Shown here: positions 1 through 39,053 of the stretch, in pieces
Layout of the letters: each line of letters begins with the position of its first letter
How positions within the stretch are numbered: position 1 is the stretch's first letter
NCBI GenBank assembly: GCA_963693365.1
Contig: CAVNZM010000003.1
Location: forward strand, 10,230,001 to 10,294,000
Source of the DNA: Amoebidium appalachense
Lineage: Eukaryota > Ichthyosporea
Direction of reading: 5' to 3'
Length of the DNA stretch: 64,000 bases
Notes under the pieces: model-generated
Seen by the model: only the letters and a program-made list of their open reading frames with translations
Told to the model about the DNA's origin: nothing
Database searches by the model: none
Program-made: the position numbers and the translations under genes

Positions 1-92
1 GAGGAATCTTCGAGGGAGAGGCCCCGTGTAGAAGGAAAGCAGTGAAGAATGTGGGGATGGAGGGGGACCGGGGGAGTTTTTTTTTTTTTTTT

Positions 93-144
<52 letters not shown>

Positions 145-305
145 GATAAAAGCAAATAATGGATATAAATTGTGTGGGGTTGGGATGTGTGTGCGCACGC
201 GCACGTGTGTGTGTGTGAGTGTGTGCTTGTGTGTGTGCGGGGCTGGGGGGGGGGGGGGGGGGGGGGGTGGATGGCCGTAGGGGGTGAGGGGGAGGAAGGA
301 CACAC
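1..305. repeat. Poly-T, poly-G and TG tracts
   Basis: T and G homopolymers (about 78-143), a TG-rich stretch (about 184-240) and another poly-G (about 245-268). The position is just 3' of the last visible exon of the solute-binding gene, so this is probably its next intron. No exon is supported here. Confidence 0.7.
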
Positions 306-4092
<3,787 letters not shown>

Positions 4093-5528
4093 TGTTACAG
4101 TTAACGTTGCTATGTGTTTTAATGGGTGAGACAATGCGCACAACAATGATAGTATACATATAGTTCGACCTCTCCTGAAAATTTTGTTGAATAGATTCAC
4201 AGTGCACTTATGAAAACTTTGTTCAAAACGCATGCACTACTATGAATGCTTATTCCAGGAAAAAAGCTCGAGCTATCTAGTAATAAACGGTGTGCTTCTT
4301 GACATTCGTTCGAATCCGTGAACACCTTACTGTGAAAATGCTTATTCAACAAGTTCTTGTGTAAATGTGTTCAAATAGTACTACTTAAGCTGATGCCATG
4401 TACATACAGTAGCCTTTCGATGTTACTAGGTCTTATATTCGACCTTCAAAACGTTTCATAAGCCGTGCGCGGTTTGACACGTTCAAATTGGGTCATAAGA
4501 ACGAAGTCTTGTACTACGGTTATCAGATGTGGACTACGGAGGCCCGTGCAGTTGCTTTTATAACCTCCGAACAGTGTGCAGGCGCATGAACCTCCAATGA
4601 CCTTTGTGTTTATGTATCACACCATTGGGTCCTCATATCTTTGTACGTGAGTTTGTTTCTGCCACGCAGGGCACGAGCCGAAAACACCACATATATTTCG
4701 AGCGCATTCTGGAGCAACCTTATCGTACCAATAAATATATCTAAATATATGCATGACGCATCATCCTGGGCATGTACGCGTGGCTTTTCTCTTACCATGT
4801 ACATGCACACCCATAAAATCTTTGGCCCCGCGAACCGGCCTTCTACTGAGTCACACGTATGTACTATACATGTGCATGTTCCTGGGAGTCGGTGCATGGA
4901 AGATTGATTCACTTGTGCGCCATAAAGAGAGGAAAAATAACATACATATATATGTCGCCCTTTATGCCTGTATTTGTGCATTATACATATATTCATGTGC
5001 ATGTGTAAGGCCATTAATAGCCTACAAGCTCTTGGTGCGTCACGTACATAAACTTTGACTTGTAACTTGGGTCAGAAAAATGGCGCCAAATTGTGGTAAG
5101 TGATGCGCGTTAAGCCTATCAAAATAGAGATTTTTAGCCGATTTGATTGGAAAACTCTTTTGTTTACATCTTGTGCTCTCTTTGATTGGATGTTAGAATC
5201 TGTTGATTGCTGATTGGTGGTTCGCACTTGTGCATGTGGGGTGATCAAAATTTATAACCGAAGGCTCACGCGGTTCACGTGGGTCATCTGTTTGACGGCC
5301 CGTGCAAAAACAAGCAGGTTGGCAACTTGGTTTGCACCCTCTCATTCAACATTAAGTAGAATAAATTAATGACAGTGTGCTTCGAGTAGCTTTGGTGAGA
5401 AGTGACTGCTGCCGCGGGTCGGACATATTCAATATCGATATATCGATGTGGCCATGAATGGCATCTCCTGCGTATATATGCATGTGCACGGACACAGTTG
5501 AACTATATATATATCTACGTCCTCTATA
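4093..5528. other. Intergenic, no gene seen
   Basis: Ordinary-complexity DNA between the start of the solute-binding gene and the repeat-rich block to its right. It contains scattered CCAAT boxes in ATTGG orientation (about 5140-5220) and an E2F-like TGGCGCCAAA at 5081-5090, next to a short ATG followed by a GTAAGT-like donor. These could be promoter elements, but no downstream exon was found. Confidence 0.5.
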
Positions 5529-5610
5529 CCACCTGTGTACTACTAATATTAAAATGTTTATGGAGTCCCATAACTCCATAAACACTTTAATATTAGGTGT
5601 TCATGGTGGT
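5529..5610. other. Strong RNA-hairpin-like inverted repeat
   Basis: Arms 5543-5566 and 5573-5596 are 24 bp with a single mismatch (tolerable as G:U in RNA) around a 6-nt loop; weaker pairing extends outward (ACCACC against GGTGGT). The size fits a precursor-microRNA-like hairpin or a small foldback element. No coding sequence overlaps it. Confidence 0.6.
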
Positions 5611-5822
5611 GAAAGTTGGCGCTCGTAATGTGCAGAGAAGGCCCGGAGGGTATTTCATGGGAGAGGGTCGGCCGGCCACGGACATCTATAGCTAGCTAGA
5701 GGTGGGGACTCCCAGGGGGAGCCTCAGGATGTCTGTGTTTGTGTGTGTGTCACTGGCAGTCATGAGGGGGAGAAGGGGGTGGGGAAAGGGGGGAGGGGGG
5801 GAGGGGGGTCATTCTCACGATG

Positions 5823-5931
5823 TAACAGGTGGGGCCTAGGGTAGCCTTAAGCTTACATACTTGCCTTACTAACCTTCTTCGCCTTTTTTTCTTCGGTTCA
5901 CTCGACACCACCCATAATATGCGCTGCCCCC
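5823..5931 (+). repeat. Dispersed repeat family R2, copy 1, ending in poly-C
   Basis: The stretch beginning TAACAGGTGGGGCCTAGGG and ending TTCTTCGGTTCACTCGACA plus a GCGCTG box matches 7707-7806 on the opposite strand. Both run directly into poly-C at the 3' end. The last part (ATAATATGCGCTG plus poly-C) is tandemly repeated at about 5955-5990. Confidence 0.6.
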
Positions 5932-6036
5932 CCCCCCCCCCCCCCCCTCCCGGACATCACTCATAATATGCGCTGCCCCCCCCCCCCCCCCCACCCCCCC
6001 ACGTGGGGCCAACCCTTCCACTTTCCTCCCCGACAG

Positions 6037-6091
6037 GCCGCCCGACAGCTGCTCAACAAGCTCATTCTATTGATTGGGGCAAGCCGGCAGG
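6037..6091 (+). other. Isolated exon-like stretch
   Basis: A good acceptor (CGACAG) is followed by 18 open codons (AARQLLNKLILLIGASRQ) and a GTATGG donor. The surrounding poly-C/G-rich DNA resembles the introns of the two big genes, so this could belong to an unrecognised gene or to upstream exons of the formin. No partner exon in matching phase was found. Confidence 0.25.
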
Positions 6092-6299
6092 GTATGGGTG
6101 GGGCCAGGGGGATATGCTTAGCCTAGGTACCGGTGGAGACTGTGACCCGTTTCTTCCCATGGGTGGCGGCTCTACGTTTGTGGTTTTTTGTTGTTGGGTT
6201 TTGTGTGGGGGTCTAGATGTATAGCATGCAATGAGCGCAAGTGTGAGCTTAAAAATATTACCATGTGAGCACATGTTCCAAACTGGTTCGATGAAACGT

Positions 6300-6656
6300 A
6301 GCGCCCCCCCCCCCCCCCCCTCCCCCCCCCCCCCCTCCCCCCCCCCCCCCCCAACACACACACGCCCAAACACACACACACACACCTCCACCCCCCACCC
6401 CCGTGCGGAGCCTTCATAACGAAGTGTTCCCTTTCACTTCATGAACCTATGTAGTGCGAGGTCCTGAAACACTGAATATTACACTTAATTTAAGCCCAGA
6501 TGATGTGCACATCCCCATTTTTTGTAATTGTTGACCAAAAAAAGATTGATACATGCCGGTCACAACCCGGATATAAATTTAGATGATGATGGTGCAGGCA
6601 GCAGAAGTATTTATATTGTGAAGGGCTACAGCAGACCGACCGTCACGGCACCGGGG

Positions 6657-6697
<41 letters not shown>

Positions 6698-7675
6698 TAA
6701 CACAATTTGCATCGAAACAAGGTTCAACGATTCGTTACATCGTGAATACTACCTATCTATGTGCTCAAACACACAGGCTAATTCAGGGAAAGAGATCTCA
6801 ATACAGAGGGCGGCCCAGCGAAATTCGTGTGTTTGGGTTGGATATCATAAATCCTGTGTGGGTATGCTCTGCATACAGATGGGTGAACGGTGGGTGGAGG
6901 CTGGAGTTGCAAGTGGTTGGGCCGGCCCGCCCCGGGTTTGAGGAGGAGAAAGGAGAGGGAGGGGGGGGAGCAGGGAGGGGAAGGGGGGAGGGGGGGGGGG
7001 GGGGGGGCTTAGTAACAAAACAAGCGCGAGGAGGGGGAGGCGGGGAGGGGGGATAGAGCAACGGAAGGAAGGATGGTTTGAAATGGTCACCGTTGTGTAT
7101 GGGATGATTTGGAATCCCCCCCCCCCCCCCCCCGGGGGGGGTAGGGGCAAAGGCTGCTACACGAAATATGTATAAAATGGTTAAGTTACTCATGTATATC
7201 ACAAAAGAATCACAACCCCCATCGGATTTTTCTCCCCCCCCCCCCCCCCCCCCCCCCTTCCCCCCTTTCTCCCCTCCTTCCCCGTCCCCCCTTTCTTCGA
7301 CTTCCTTATGCCTTCTGATCATATGCACACACAAAGATAAATCACATTTAAGTTATTATTTGTATACGAGAGTGCACAAAAGCGAGCACCACATGCGCAA
7401 GGGCACGAAAACACAGTGCAACACCCTGAACTCTGACACAGTCACAATGTCACCCCCTCCCTCCTCCCTCTCTCCCCCCCCCCCGCTCCCTCCCCCCCTC
7501 ACTACCACACACATTAGCCAACCTCCCCCCACCTCCCCCCCTTCACCAGCTTGAATTCTGAATTTACTGGATGTGAGGCTCAGGAGCTAGTTGGATCTAA
7601 TACGACGTATATAATAGAATGGGCTTGTTGAGCCACCTGCAGGGTGGTCTGCCCCGGGGAGGAAAGTGGAGGGTT

Positions 7676-7706
<31 letters not shown>

Positions 7707-7878
7707 ATGCTGTGTATGGGCATCGCATGCATATGGGTGATGTTGAGTGAACCGAAGAGAACGAAGCGAAAAAGGTTATTAAAACTACCCTAAACCCACA
7801 CCTGTTAGATCGTGAAAAGGCAGTGTCCCCCCCCCCCCCCCCCCCCCCCCCTCCTCCTCCTCTCCCCCACCACCACTA

Positions 7879-7938
<60 letters not shown>

Positions 7939-8000
7939 CGGCCACCATACCTTTGCGTCCAGCTCTACATCCGCCTGCAAAGTGAACTTTTCACGTGAGA
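6300..8000. repeat. Cluster of poly-C/poly-G and CA tracts
   Basis: Poly-C, poly-G and CA runs at about 6302-6385, 6656-6696, 6960-7010, 7116-7141 (C16 then G7, self-complementary), 7236-7256, 7677-7706 and 7828-7937. No convincing gene. Open frames are poly-Pro/poly-Gly or Thr-His artefacts. Confidence 0.8.
7707..7806 (-). repeat. Dispersed repeat family R2, copy 2
   Basis: The reverse complement reproduces 5823-5931: TAACAGGTG, TTAGGGTAG, CTTCGGTTCACTC and an ATGCGATGCCC-like end, again followed by a C homopolymer (the poly-G at 7677-7706 on the plus strand). Divergence is moderate with small indels. Confidence 0.6.
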
Positions 8001-8583
8001 TGCTTCGCGGCCCCAATAAGCCTTATGTTTTCCGTAGGAAATGTGGATGGTAAATACATTTATAGATTCAGATTCATGTTGACACCAATCTATGTTGGCA
8101 AGCGGTCGTTTGCGTGCTTGGGCTTTACTTTACGCGCGCATCTGATGTGGGGAAAATACAAGTATATGGCAAGTGGTTGGCAAGTGGTTAGATTGCTATT
8201 CAACGGATGAGAATCACGCCCATTGCCAACCATAGCTGGTAAAAATAAGGAGATGTGAAATTTTGATTATATGTATGGTCATGTTAAACATGTATTTCTC
8301 AACTATTTATTCCAATGGTCTTGAGCATTAGCAAAATCTTAGTCTGCTCTCTTTCACCTTGACCTAACGAGGAGGAGATTTTCTACGCAACCAACGCCGT
8401 GTGCGGCTGCCCATGGTGTAACCAAAAGTACCTGGGATAGTTACAGCTTCTGTTAAAGCTTTTGTATTCATCGTTTCAAGGCATTTGAAAACATTACGTT
8501 AAAATTAGCTGCACACAGAAAAATATCATCGGAAGCTGTTGGGCAACGGCTGAGCACGAAACCCGCGCGTAAGATCCAGTTGA

Positions 8584-8598
8584 TCCTAAGGTAGCGAA
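8584..8598 (+). other. Short LSU-rRNA core-like match
   Basis: TCCTAAGGTAGCGAA equals a near-universal motif of bacterial and organellar large-subunit rRNA (domain IV, helix 69-71 region). The flanks (8340-8720) do not clearly follow the rRNA, so this may be a decayed fragment of organellar DNA or chance. The rest of 8210-9270 shows no gene. Confidence 0.2.
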
Positions 8599-9306
8599 TC
8601 ACATTCGTCTTTGAGGAGGGTAAACTGGTCACATGCACATGATTAAGATCTTCCTCCAGATAAGGACAGATTGCCTCAGGTATTGATGTTCGATGCTTCA
8701 AAGCTCATCGCATAAATAGGTCAGTAGATTTGTAAAGTAACAATAACGTGTCCTGTAAAAATGCTTGTGCTTCGTTAAGTAGGATGTAAAATGTTTTTCC
8801 CGCGGCGGGATGCATATGTGGCAACTAAGATTAGCTGAAACATCGGCTCACCCAAAGATTTACTGCGCTCGAGAAGGCTGCCGCTACCCGAATAAATTAT
8901 AGCGCTTCACTCAAACAATACTACAAAATAAATTGAAAGAACAATTAAGCCCCCCATTCAAACGATTGAGACCCCTTATTGAATTTTTACGGTTAGGAAA
9001 ACCGAAGTTTCTGATAGAAACGGCGTCGCTTTCTATTCGTGCCGGTCGCACCGCTTCACAGCGACCAAGTCTCGCGCGCGCTGATAGTCAAGCACGGGCA
9101 ACTGTGCGCACGTACGCGTTACTGGGGAAAAAACTCTATGTTCTGAAAAGCACAAGTACACGCACACAACCCTTTCAGAAAGCCTAAGAAACGTACAAGT
9201 AATTGCATAATTAGTGTGCGAGAGTGTTGTTTGGCAAAGGCAAACGCGAATGGACGAGGAAGGAAAGTAGGTTAGCAAGGAATCGTTTCGTTGGCACCCA
9301 GGAAAA

Positions 9307-31904
<22,598 letters not shown>

Positions 31905-32791
31905 GGAGATCTCGAACTTTCCAGAAGAGGTGCGGTGTGTCAGGGCACTTAATCATTGGGGGAAAAAAAAAGGGGGCCTCCACGTATCATAGTCAGTTGA
32001 ACCTTCATATTCAGGCCTCCACTTAAGTTTCTGTATCATTGAGTCATTTGTTTCGAGTCTTTATTTCACATTACGTTAGTGTTCTATTTTTTATTTTATA
32101 TTTTAGTTTTTGTTGTGGGGGGAGGTGGGGAGGGGGGGGGGGGGGGGGGGGGGTAAGGATTTCAGAGTCCTCAGTGGTTTAATGCAAACCGATTTTGGAA
32201 ATTCGATCCCAAGTTGTCAGCTGCAAAACTGGGTTCGGATCCCAGTCGCGTTAATCAAAGAGGCCATTGGTTTCGTAATCATTGAACTACTTTCCCTTCG
32301 TTAGTACATGTATGCTGTGTCCAGGTGACTTAACCAGATTTTAGAATTACCGAATGCCATGCAACACTACGATTTTTAGCGTTTATAATAACTACAAATC
32401 AGTACCGTAAGGCGGGCTGAACATAACGGTTGGAGTTCAAGTTAGATTAGCTAGCTGCCTCGCTTGACTCCGCAATTTTATTTTATTTTTATCATAGGGG
32501 GGTGAGTCTGACCAAAGTTTATGATCATTATCATGGGGGAGACGGTTTATATTTGTAACAGTGGCAGTAGACTAAGTACGCAAGTTGTCTCGAAGTTTGC
32601 CAAACATTTATTTAATAAGTTTGCACAGCAATCCTCTTCAAGTGAAATTCGCTGTTTGCATCATCCGAGAGAGTGGCCTCAAGACTTGGTCCTCCTTGAC
32701 ATCCCTTAAAAATTGTATTCCATCTTCTTATCTTTCCTTTTTCGGAGTCTGCCGAAGGCTTACTTTCATTTCTCTCCTTTTTTTTTTTTTT

Positions 32792-32837
<46 letters not shown>

Positions 32838-33155
32838 GCGACCGAGACTTTTTGTAGGTCACTGGGGGGCAGGAGGGTGCCACAGTGCGCAGAGGAACTT
32901 TGCTAATGTATGAATGCCTCGGTGTTACACCGTCACTAGTACCGATAGACTAAATATGCGATATATGATATACTATCTCCGGAGTCTGGACAACCATAGA
33001 TATTCGGATATGTTATTGAAAACTGGTGCCACCGGGTGGCATACTACTCAGCTGTTTGCCAAATTTTCGGAAATTTTAATAATGATTCATTATCGATTGG
33101 TCTAATATTAGTATTAAACTTTAAATAAGTTAGTGCCAACAAGCCCTTAAGTCAG

Positions 33156-33216
<61 letters not shown>

Positions 33217-33429
33217 GTCACATAGTGTCGCACACACCATGATCCGACTGTCACACATTGGTACCGTATGATTAGACTGAGTGGCACACACGGTCATGAG
33301 ACACGGACACTGGACATGTCATACCGTGCGACACAAACACACAAAAATATAAACCCACATTTTCAAGCGCGCGCACGCGCATCGTGACACACAGCACACA
33401 CACACACACACACACATGCACACACACAA

Positions 33430-33502
<73 letters not shown>

Positions 33503-33693
33503 TACACACGGGCACACGTGCACCGTGACAATGCCATGCCGCAGGTCACACACGCACGTCGTGAGACACTGATCCCAGTCTGTGACACACACACATATTA
33601 AGGGCCACACAACCTACGTATTACTGTCCCATACTCAGGGATACACACACAGACCATTTTATCTCCTTCCCTTTCGTATGAGGTGCATGGTCG

Positions 33694-33724
<31 letters not shown>

Positions 33725-34337
33725 TTCGCTCTCCCCCCACCCTCACCGCCCCCCCCCCCCCCCCCCCCCCCGGCCCCCCCTCCCCCCCACCCCTGCCCCT
33801 GCCCGGCCCCTGCCGCCCTCAACCTTACCATCAGTCGCCTCACTTACCCTCCCCCCCCCCCCCCCCCTCCCCACCCCCTTCAACCCCCCTCCCCCCCCCT
33901 CCCCCCCCCCCCCTCCCCTCCCCTCTCCCTCCCCCTTCCCTGCCTCCCCCTTCTGCAGATCTGCCAAATTTTGGGTTGCAGCTTGTATCTGGGTATCGAC
34001 TGACCGTTTGTTGAACATTGTACGGGAGCCTCGTCCGGGTTCCGGACCCATCTGTAACGAAGTGGCCCAGTGCAAGTGATCACAAGTTGCACTATCTTGA
34101 CATTTATCATTGCATATGCCAGTGCAATAAAAACGCCCTGCCCGTGATGCAACCAGTAAAAATGAATACGATTATTTATTCGTAGAGAATTGTGCGCCCG
34201 TCGTTCGGCACATGCGTTTGTGCTAAGCAGGCACGCGTGACCGGCGAACAGTTTGTTTCTTAAGCTTTTCTTTATAGCTTATGACACAGGCATCTAATAA
34301 CAACCTTTGTTAGAAACTATGATGCCAGATAAAATTA

Positions 34338-34370
<33 letters not shown>

Positions 34371-35861
34371 CCCTATCTTCGAAGTCACCCGCACCGCAAG
34401 AAACGTGCGTAAAAATTTCTCTGTCCCACGGGCGCACCGGGGCTTGCAATAATTTTCTAACTTCATGGCAATGACATGCGCACATGCGCTGCATTCCTTT
34501 TTCAGGTTATTAACCAATCAAAACGCATAGAATGCTATCATACCGTTGGGCAGTCTGAGACACGTGCACCCGACCCAAACCTGTCGACAGATCTGGCGAA
34601 CACCGTAGCTTGGGCATCGTGTTGTTCAAAAAAGTCTTATTGCCTAGAACATGTACAGTCTGTAAATAACCCCCTATAAGTAAAGTAACGCAATGTCGAA
34701 GAATTATTTACGATGAAATCGGTGAAGTCTTTTTTATTTTGAGTATTCATCCGGACAGCGGTACGACACTCTCGACGTGGTCGGATAAGAGGAAAATACC
34801 AAACTTCGTGCGCACGTATCGTTTAAAAAAAGTCGTAATGTTCTCTTAAGTTAATTCAAAGTCGATATTAGTGCCATATTTCTAGCTCACATTATCCCCA
34901 AAAATATTCAATTTTATTTTTCTTTACCTTTAAAAACTTTTTTCAACAGGTATAAATGCAGTTGCATCATCCAAAGTATTAGGTTTTACTATTACATGAT
35001 AAAATATTTATTAGGCGCAATGATTCAAATTCCGCGTCCGCGCATATGATTTGTAGTATCCGACCCGCGTGATCGCCCACTCCCTGACCCTAGTGCACGG
35101 GAGCTTACCCAACTGGTTACTTTTTCCCCAGAGAGACGCGTCGGGGCTATTTTTTCCATTGTTTGTGACTTATCAAAATTAGGGCCAAACATGAACAAAA
35201 AAAAAGGTCCTCGATACTAAAATTGACGTGTTTTACTAATTCAATGACACGGCGCCGGCGTTCGGACCTGGCCGCCGTGTCATGCGTGACAGGTACACTT
35301 CGATACATCATGAATGCGCATCTTAAGTTTGGATATCACCTGATTCTGGTTTCTCTTTGCCTCGAGCAAACAGCGAAACATGGATATCATATACTTCACA
35401 GACACTTTGTTCCGACGACCGAGTATCACCAGACCAACTTTTTACTAGCCTACACCCTGTGAATACTCTGACACGTACACGCACAGCTGCACAAACACTG
35501 TAGGCTACTCTGTCTGCCAGCTTGCTCATGGTTTGCTATAAACCAAATGCGTTTACCGGATGTGAGTCAGAGTCCCGTCACAGCGGAAGCTATTGTAAGT
35601 CACTGAGACTGAGTTTTTTACAAGGCGTTGTCATATAACTGTATGATTTTTCGACTTTGATACCTACTTTCCAGCGGTGATATACAACGATTAGACTAAG
35701 TTACGTGTCAAGTTTGTGGCGTTATTTGTAAGCGTGTTGAGGTCAAACAAATCTGTTTGCGGCATCGAGACCGATCAAAGACTTTTCAACTCAGGTTCAC
35801 TGATTGATGATTCATCATTGCGCCTGGTAGTATTGTTTCATTTCTCTGCTTGTAAATTAAA
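31905..35861. other. Intergenic with low-complexity tracts, no gene seen
   Basis: Formin 3' flank to zinc-finger gene. Poly-G at 31769-31799 and 32131-32152, poly-T/poly-G at 32780-32836, CA blocks at 33158-33214 and 33430-33499, C-rich DNA 33694-33960, poly-T at 34340-34370. The stretch 34700-35860 is plain AT-rich DNA and is the probable promoter region of the zinc-finger gene. No open frame here looks coding. Confidence 0.6.
32163..32290 (+). repeat. Possible tRNA-derived (SINE-like) fragment
   Basis: TCCTCAGTGGTTTAATGC resembles a tRNA A box, followed by AAATTCGATCCC and GGGTTCGGATCCC, both B-box-like (GGTTCGANNCC). The spacing is not that of an intact tRNA, so a decayed SINE is more likely than a tRNA gene. 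Confidence 0.35.
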
Positions 35862-37511
35862 ATGGGTTCCGAAGGCATCATGCTGGACCAAAACACACAG
35901 TTATTCGAAAGCCGCCTGACAGACAGCGTCACGGTGGCGGCTGATTATTCGCAAGAGTCCCGGCGGTCCGAGACCATGCAAACAGTAGATGCATCAGCAC
36001 AAACATCCACAAGCAATGACTTTGCACAAATGCAAGCCGACAACATTGATGCAGATGCAGACAGCAATAAAAATAAATCATCAACAAAGAGGAAGAGGCG
36101 CACTTTCGCCGAGTTGGAAAGGTCATACGAGTGCGACATCAACGATTGTGCCCGGAAGTATGCCACCGCTCACGCGCTTCAACTACACAAGCGGCTAAAA
36201 CACCCAGCGGAGCTAGCAAACACACACAGGCAGCCACGGATGCGTGGGAGACGCCCGGGCAAGGGTTGGGCCCCGGGACAGACGAACGAGGAGAGCAACG
36301 ACTGGCGTTCTTCCGATCCTTTGCCCACTGCCAGTGGACAGCATGATGACTACGAGGGGTTTTCACCTCATCACACTGGCGAAACTACGTCGAGTGATCA
36401 CGATGACGACACCAGGCCTCTGCACATCCTTCCCTGGCCCGCGACTGCAGCTGGTCACCATGATTCTCGTGTCACAGATGTGAATACATCTTCACTACGT
36501 TCTCGGAACTCTGGCGAGGAAATGTTGGTCGGACCTGGCAGTCACGGAATGATGTCTCCGCCCAACCACCGCAACAATGATCCACACATACACGCGCAAT
36601 ACCATGTCGCCGATGGCAGCGTTCCCTGGAGGAGAACAAGTGCAAGCGTGAACCACGTGCCGGCGATGCACAACCATGTGCTCGATCGCGAAGAGGACTT
36701 TTCGCACAATCACCCTTTGGTCGTAGGCTACCCACGTTGTGATGGGTGGCAAGTGATTGCCAGATCGAGCGCGTGGGCGAAGCACCCGGTGGCACGTGAC
36801 CACCATAACCACTACGTTAGTGAACATGACAGGTATGGAGGTGTGAGCAACCACTACGAATACCACGACGATTTCCGCAAAAACGGTTCGCCGACGGAAA
36901 TGAACATGTTACGTCGCAACACCGCTTCCAGCGATACTGGTGCTTACAGCTGCCTTCGGAATTATTTCTCCAACGACCAATATTTCGCCGACTGGGAGTC
37001 ACCAGAGGCCCTTGCAGTACGCCGCGGCACGGCCTATTCTTTGGATGACGCCGAGTGGGGTGTGTACAGGCGGAGACACGGGTCGGGTAGGCAAAGCATC
37101 GGGTCGAGCCAGAGCAGCCCGGACATGATCTCTGTGCAGAGTCACCGCGGCCATCCGTATTCGAGACTTCCCATCTCCCACGTGCATAATAGTTCCCCAA
37201 CGCGGATTCCACCCAATCACCAACGGCAGTGGGAGGAGGAGCCGCATGTAGAGTGGGGGGCCGCTGAGAGCCGTCCAGCGGCATATATGGCCCGTCGGGA
37301 CGTACATATCCGACGATTTTCAGAGTCTGAGTCATTGAGGATGGGGTCCGACCCGGAGCGCATTTTTCAGAGTCGCCCACGGGATTACGATTTTGAGTAT
37401 GAATATCACCGCTCGTTTGCGGGGCCCAGGCATCCGGCCCGGGACCTATTTTGGATGAGAAGGAGCGTCTTCGACGTTGTGCCTGCCCACCATGATGCTT
37501 TGCACGCCTAA
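35862..37511 (+). CDS. Intronless single C2H2 zinc-finger protein, 549 residues
   Basis: Starts MGSEGIMLDQ with AAAATGG context. A basic nuclear-localisation-like KRKRR (residues 77-80) is followed by one C2H2 finger: C91-x4-C96-x12-H109-x4-H114, with the aromatic/Leu positions of a classical finger (Y89, Y100, L106). After it comes a basic RGRRPGKG stretch, then a long disordered region rich in His, Ser, Arg and Asp. A nuclear DNA-binding regulator is the natural inference, although one finger alone is usually too little for specific binding, so the basic flank may help. No other domain is recognised. Unlike the two large genes nearby it has no introns and almost no simple repeats. AATAAA-like sequence near 38156 may be its poly-A signal. 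Confidence 0.8.
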   Translation: MGSEGIMLDQNTQLFESRLTDSVTVAADYSQESRRSETMQTVDASAQTSTSNDFAQMQADNIDADADSNKNKSSTKRKRRTFAELERSYECDINDCARKYATAHALQLHKRLKHPAELANTHRQPRMRGRRPGKGWAPGQTNEESNDWRSSDPLPTASGQHDDYEGFSPHHTGETTSSDHDDDTRPLHILPWPATAAGHHDSRVTDVNTSSLRSRNSGEEMLVGPGSHGMMSPPNHRNNDPHIHAQYHVADGSVPWRRTSASVNHVPAMHNHVLDREEDFSHNHPLVVGYPRCDGWQVIARSSAWAKHPVARDHHNHYVSEHDRYGGVSNHYEYHDDFRKNGSPTEMNMLRRNTASSDTGAYSCLRNYFSNDQYFADWESPEALAVRRGTAYSLDDAEWGVYRRRHGSGRQSIGSSQSSPDMISVQSHRGHPYSRLPISHVHNSSPTRIPPNHQRQWEEEPHVEWGAAESRPAAYMARRDVHIRRFSESESLRMGSDPERIFQSRPRDYDFEYEYHRSFAGPRHPARDLFWMRRSVFDVVPAHHDALHA

Positions 37512-38500
37512 TTCGTATGGCCATATAAATGAATTGTACATGACTGTGGTTCTAGATCTTGTTCTCGGAGACAATAGGACACTCAGTCTGTTGGTTAGTG
37601 GCTTGTTTCCTCGCGAACTTGGTGCCAAGCCTTGTGCAAGTTGTATTTAGTGACTACCTCATTAGTGACTCTAGACTCGGTGTCGAATACATTCCTTTTT
37701 TTTGTGAAATAATTGATGTAACAACAACTTGGAAGTTGACGAGAGTAAGACGGCGTGCCGCAAGTTACTGTAGTGACTTATGGGATTCCGATCATGACAT
37801 TTCGGCGTGTAAGGATTTGCTACCATGATATTAAAGGACCTGGTCCCGCATTTCATTCTAAGACTGTGTGGTTGTGTGAAGTGTTGTGGTATTTAGAGAA
37901 GGGTTTGCTGAGTGAGCCTCTTGCTGAGTACGATGGCTCTCCGATACATACTTGATTCGCGTGACCTCAGTGTGTAGTAGCTAAACCGTTACAAGGTGCC
38001 ACCTTTTGCATTTTGAAATTTTAAAGAGGGAGGACTAAAGGGCCTGGGCTGGTCACGTCGTATCATGACCGTATTCATATAATCATTCGAACTCCGGGAT
38101 AACTTATAAATTTTTTTATCAGTATTCCAGAATAACTTCAAATCATCATGATTTGAAATAAAAAAAAGAGTGCCACCGTGACAGAGTCACTAACAAGTCT
38201 TGAATCATGGCATTTACTAAGGCGGCCTTGAAAACCGTTTATAAGATAATGAGTCCGGCGGCTGCAATCACGGCGTATTGTGTTTCCCTTTGTTCCGTTA
38301 GCCACACTCGCCTCCTTTTCTTCCACACTCCTCACCCACCCACTTCCCGTTACCTGGCACAACACTTTACCATCATTGACTTAACACGGGTGGTTTTCTC
38401 ACTGCCCAACTTTCTTTCCAATACCTGCGCGCCCACGTCACACGCGTAATACACTGTTGAACCACTGGTGACTCTCCCAACCTGGTTGAGTTCCTTTCTT
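37512..38500. other. 3' flank of the zinc-finger gene
   Basis: Unique-looking AT-rich sequence. An AATAAA hexamer lies at about 38156. No further gene is supported. Confidence 0.5.
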
Positions 38501-38521
38501 TCTTTCTTTCTGAAGTTCTTT

Positions 38522-38747
<226 letters not shown>

Positions 38748-39013
38748 AGTCTCTTCTCTCTCTTCCTTCAAAGTTTTGCGTTGTCTTGGATATGAAGTTG
38801 TCAGTAAGTAAGGTCTGTGGCTCAGGCGGCTGTGGCCGTCACGGTGTAGTAATTACCATCTTGTGCAGACTCTCGCCGACGATCTGTATTATGATGTACA
38901 TATCATCATACTATATGGGGCACATGCATGTACCCGGATTGGCCGGAGGGAGCGGGCAATAAAGTCACGTGGCGACGATCCCCTAATTATAGGCTACTGC
39001 AGGTGGCGGACGC

Positions 39014-39015
<2 letters not shown>

Positions 39016-39053
<38 letters not shown>

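Noticed and set aside
32163-32290. Intact tRNA gene
   Set aside because: A- and B-box-like words are present but spacing and stems do not form a cloverleaf by eye.
36817-37524. 235-codon open frame antisense to the zinc-finger gene
   Set aside because: Shadow of the sense gene; no start context, domain or splice support.
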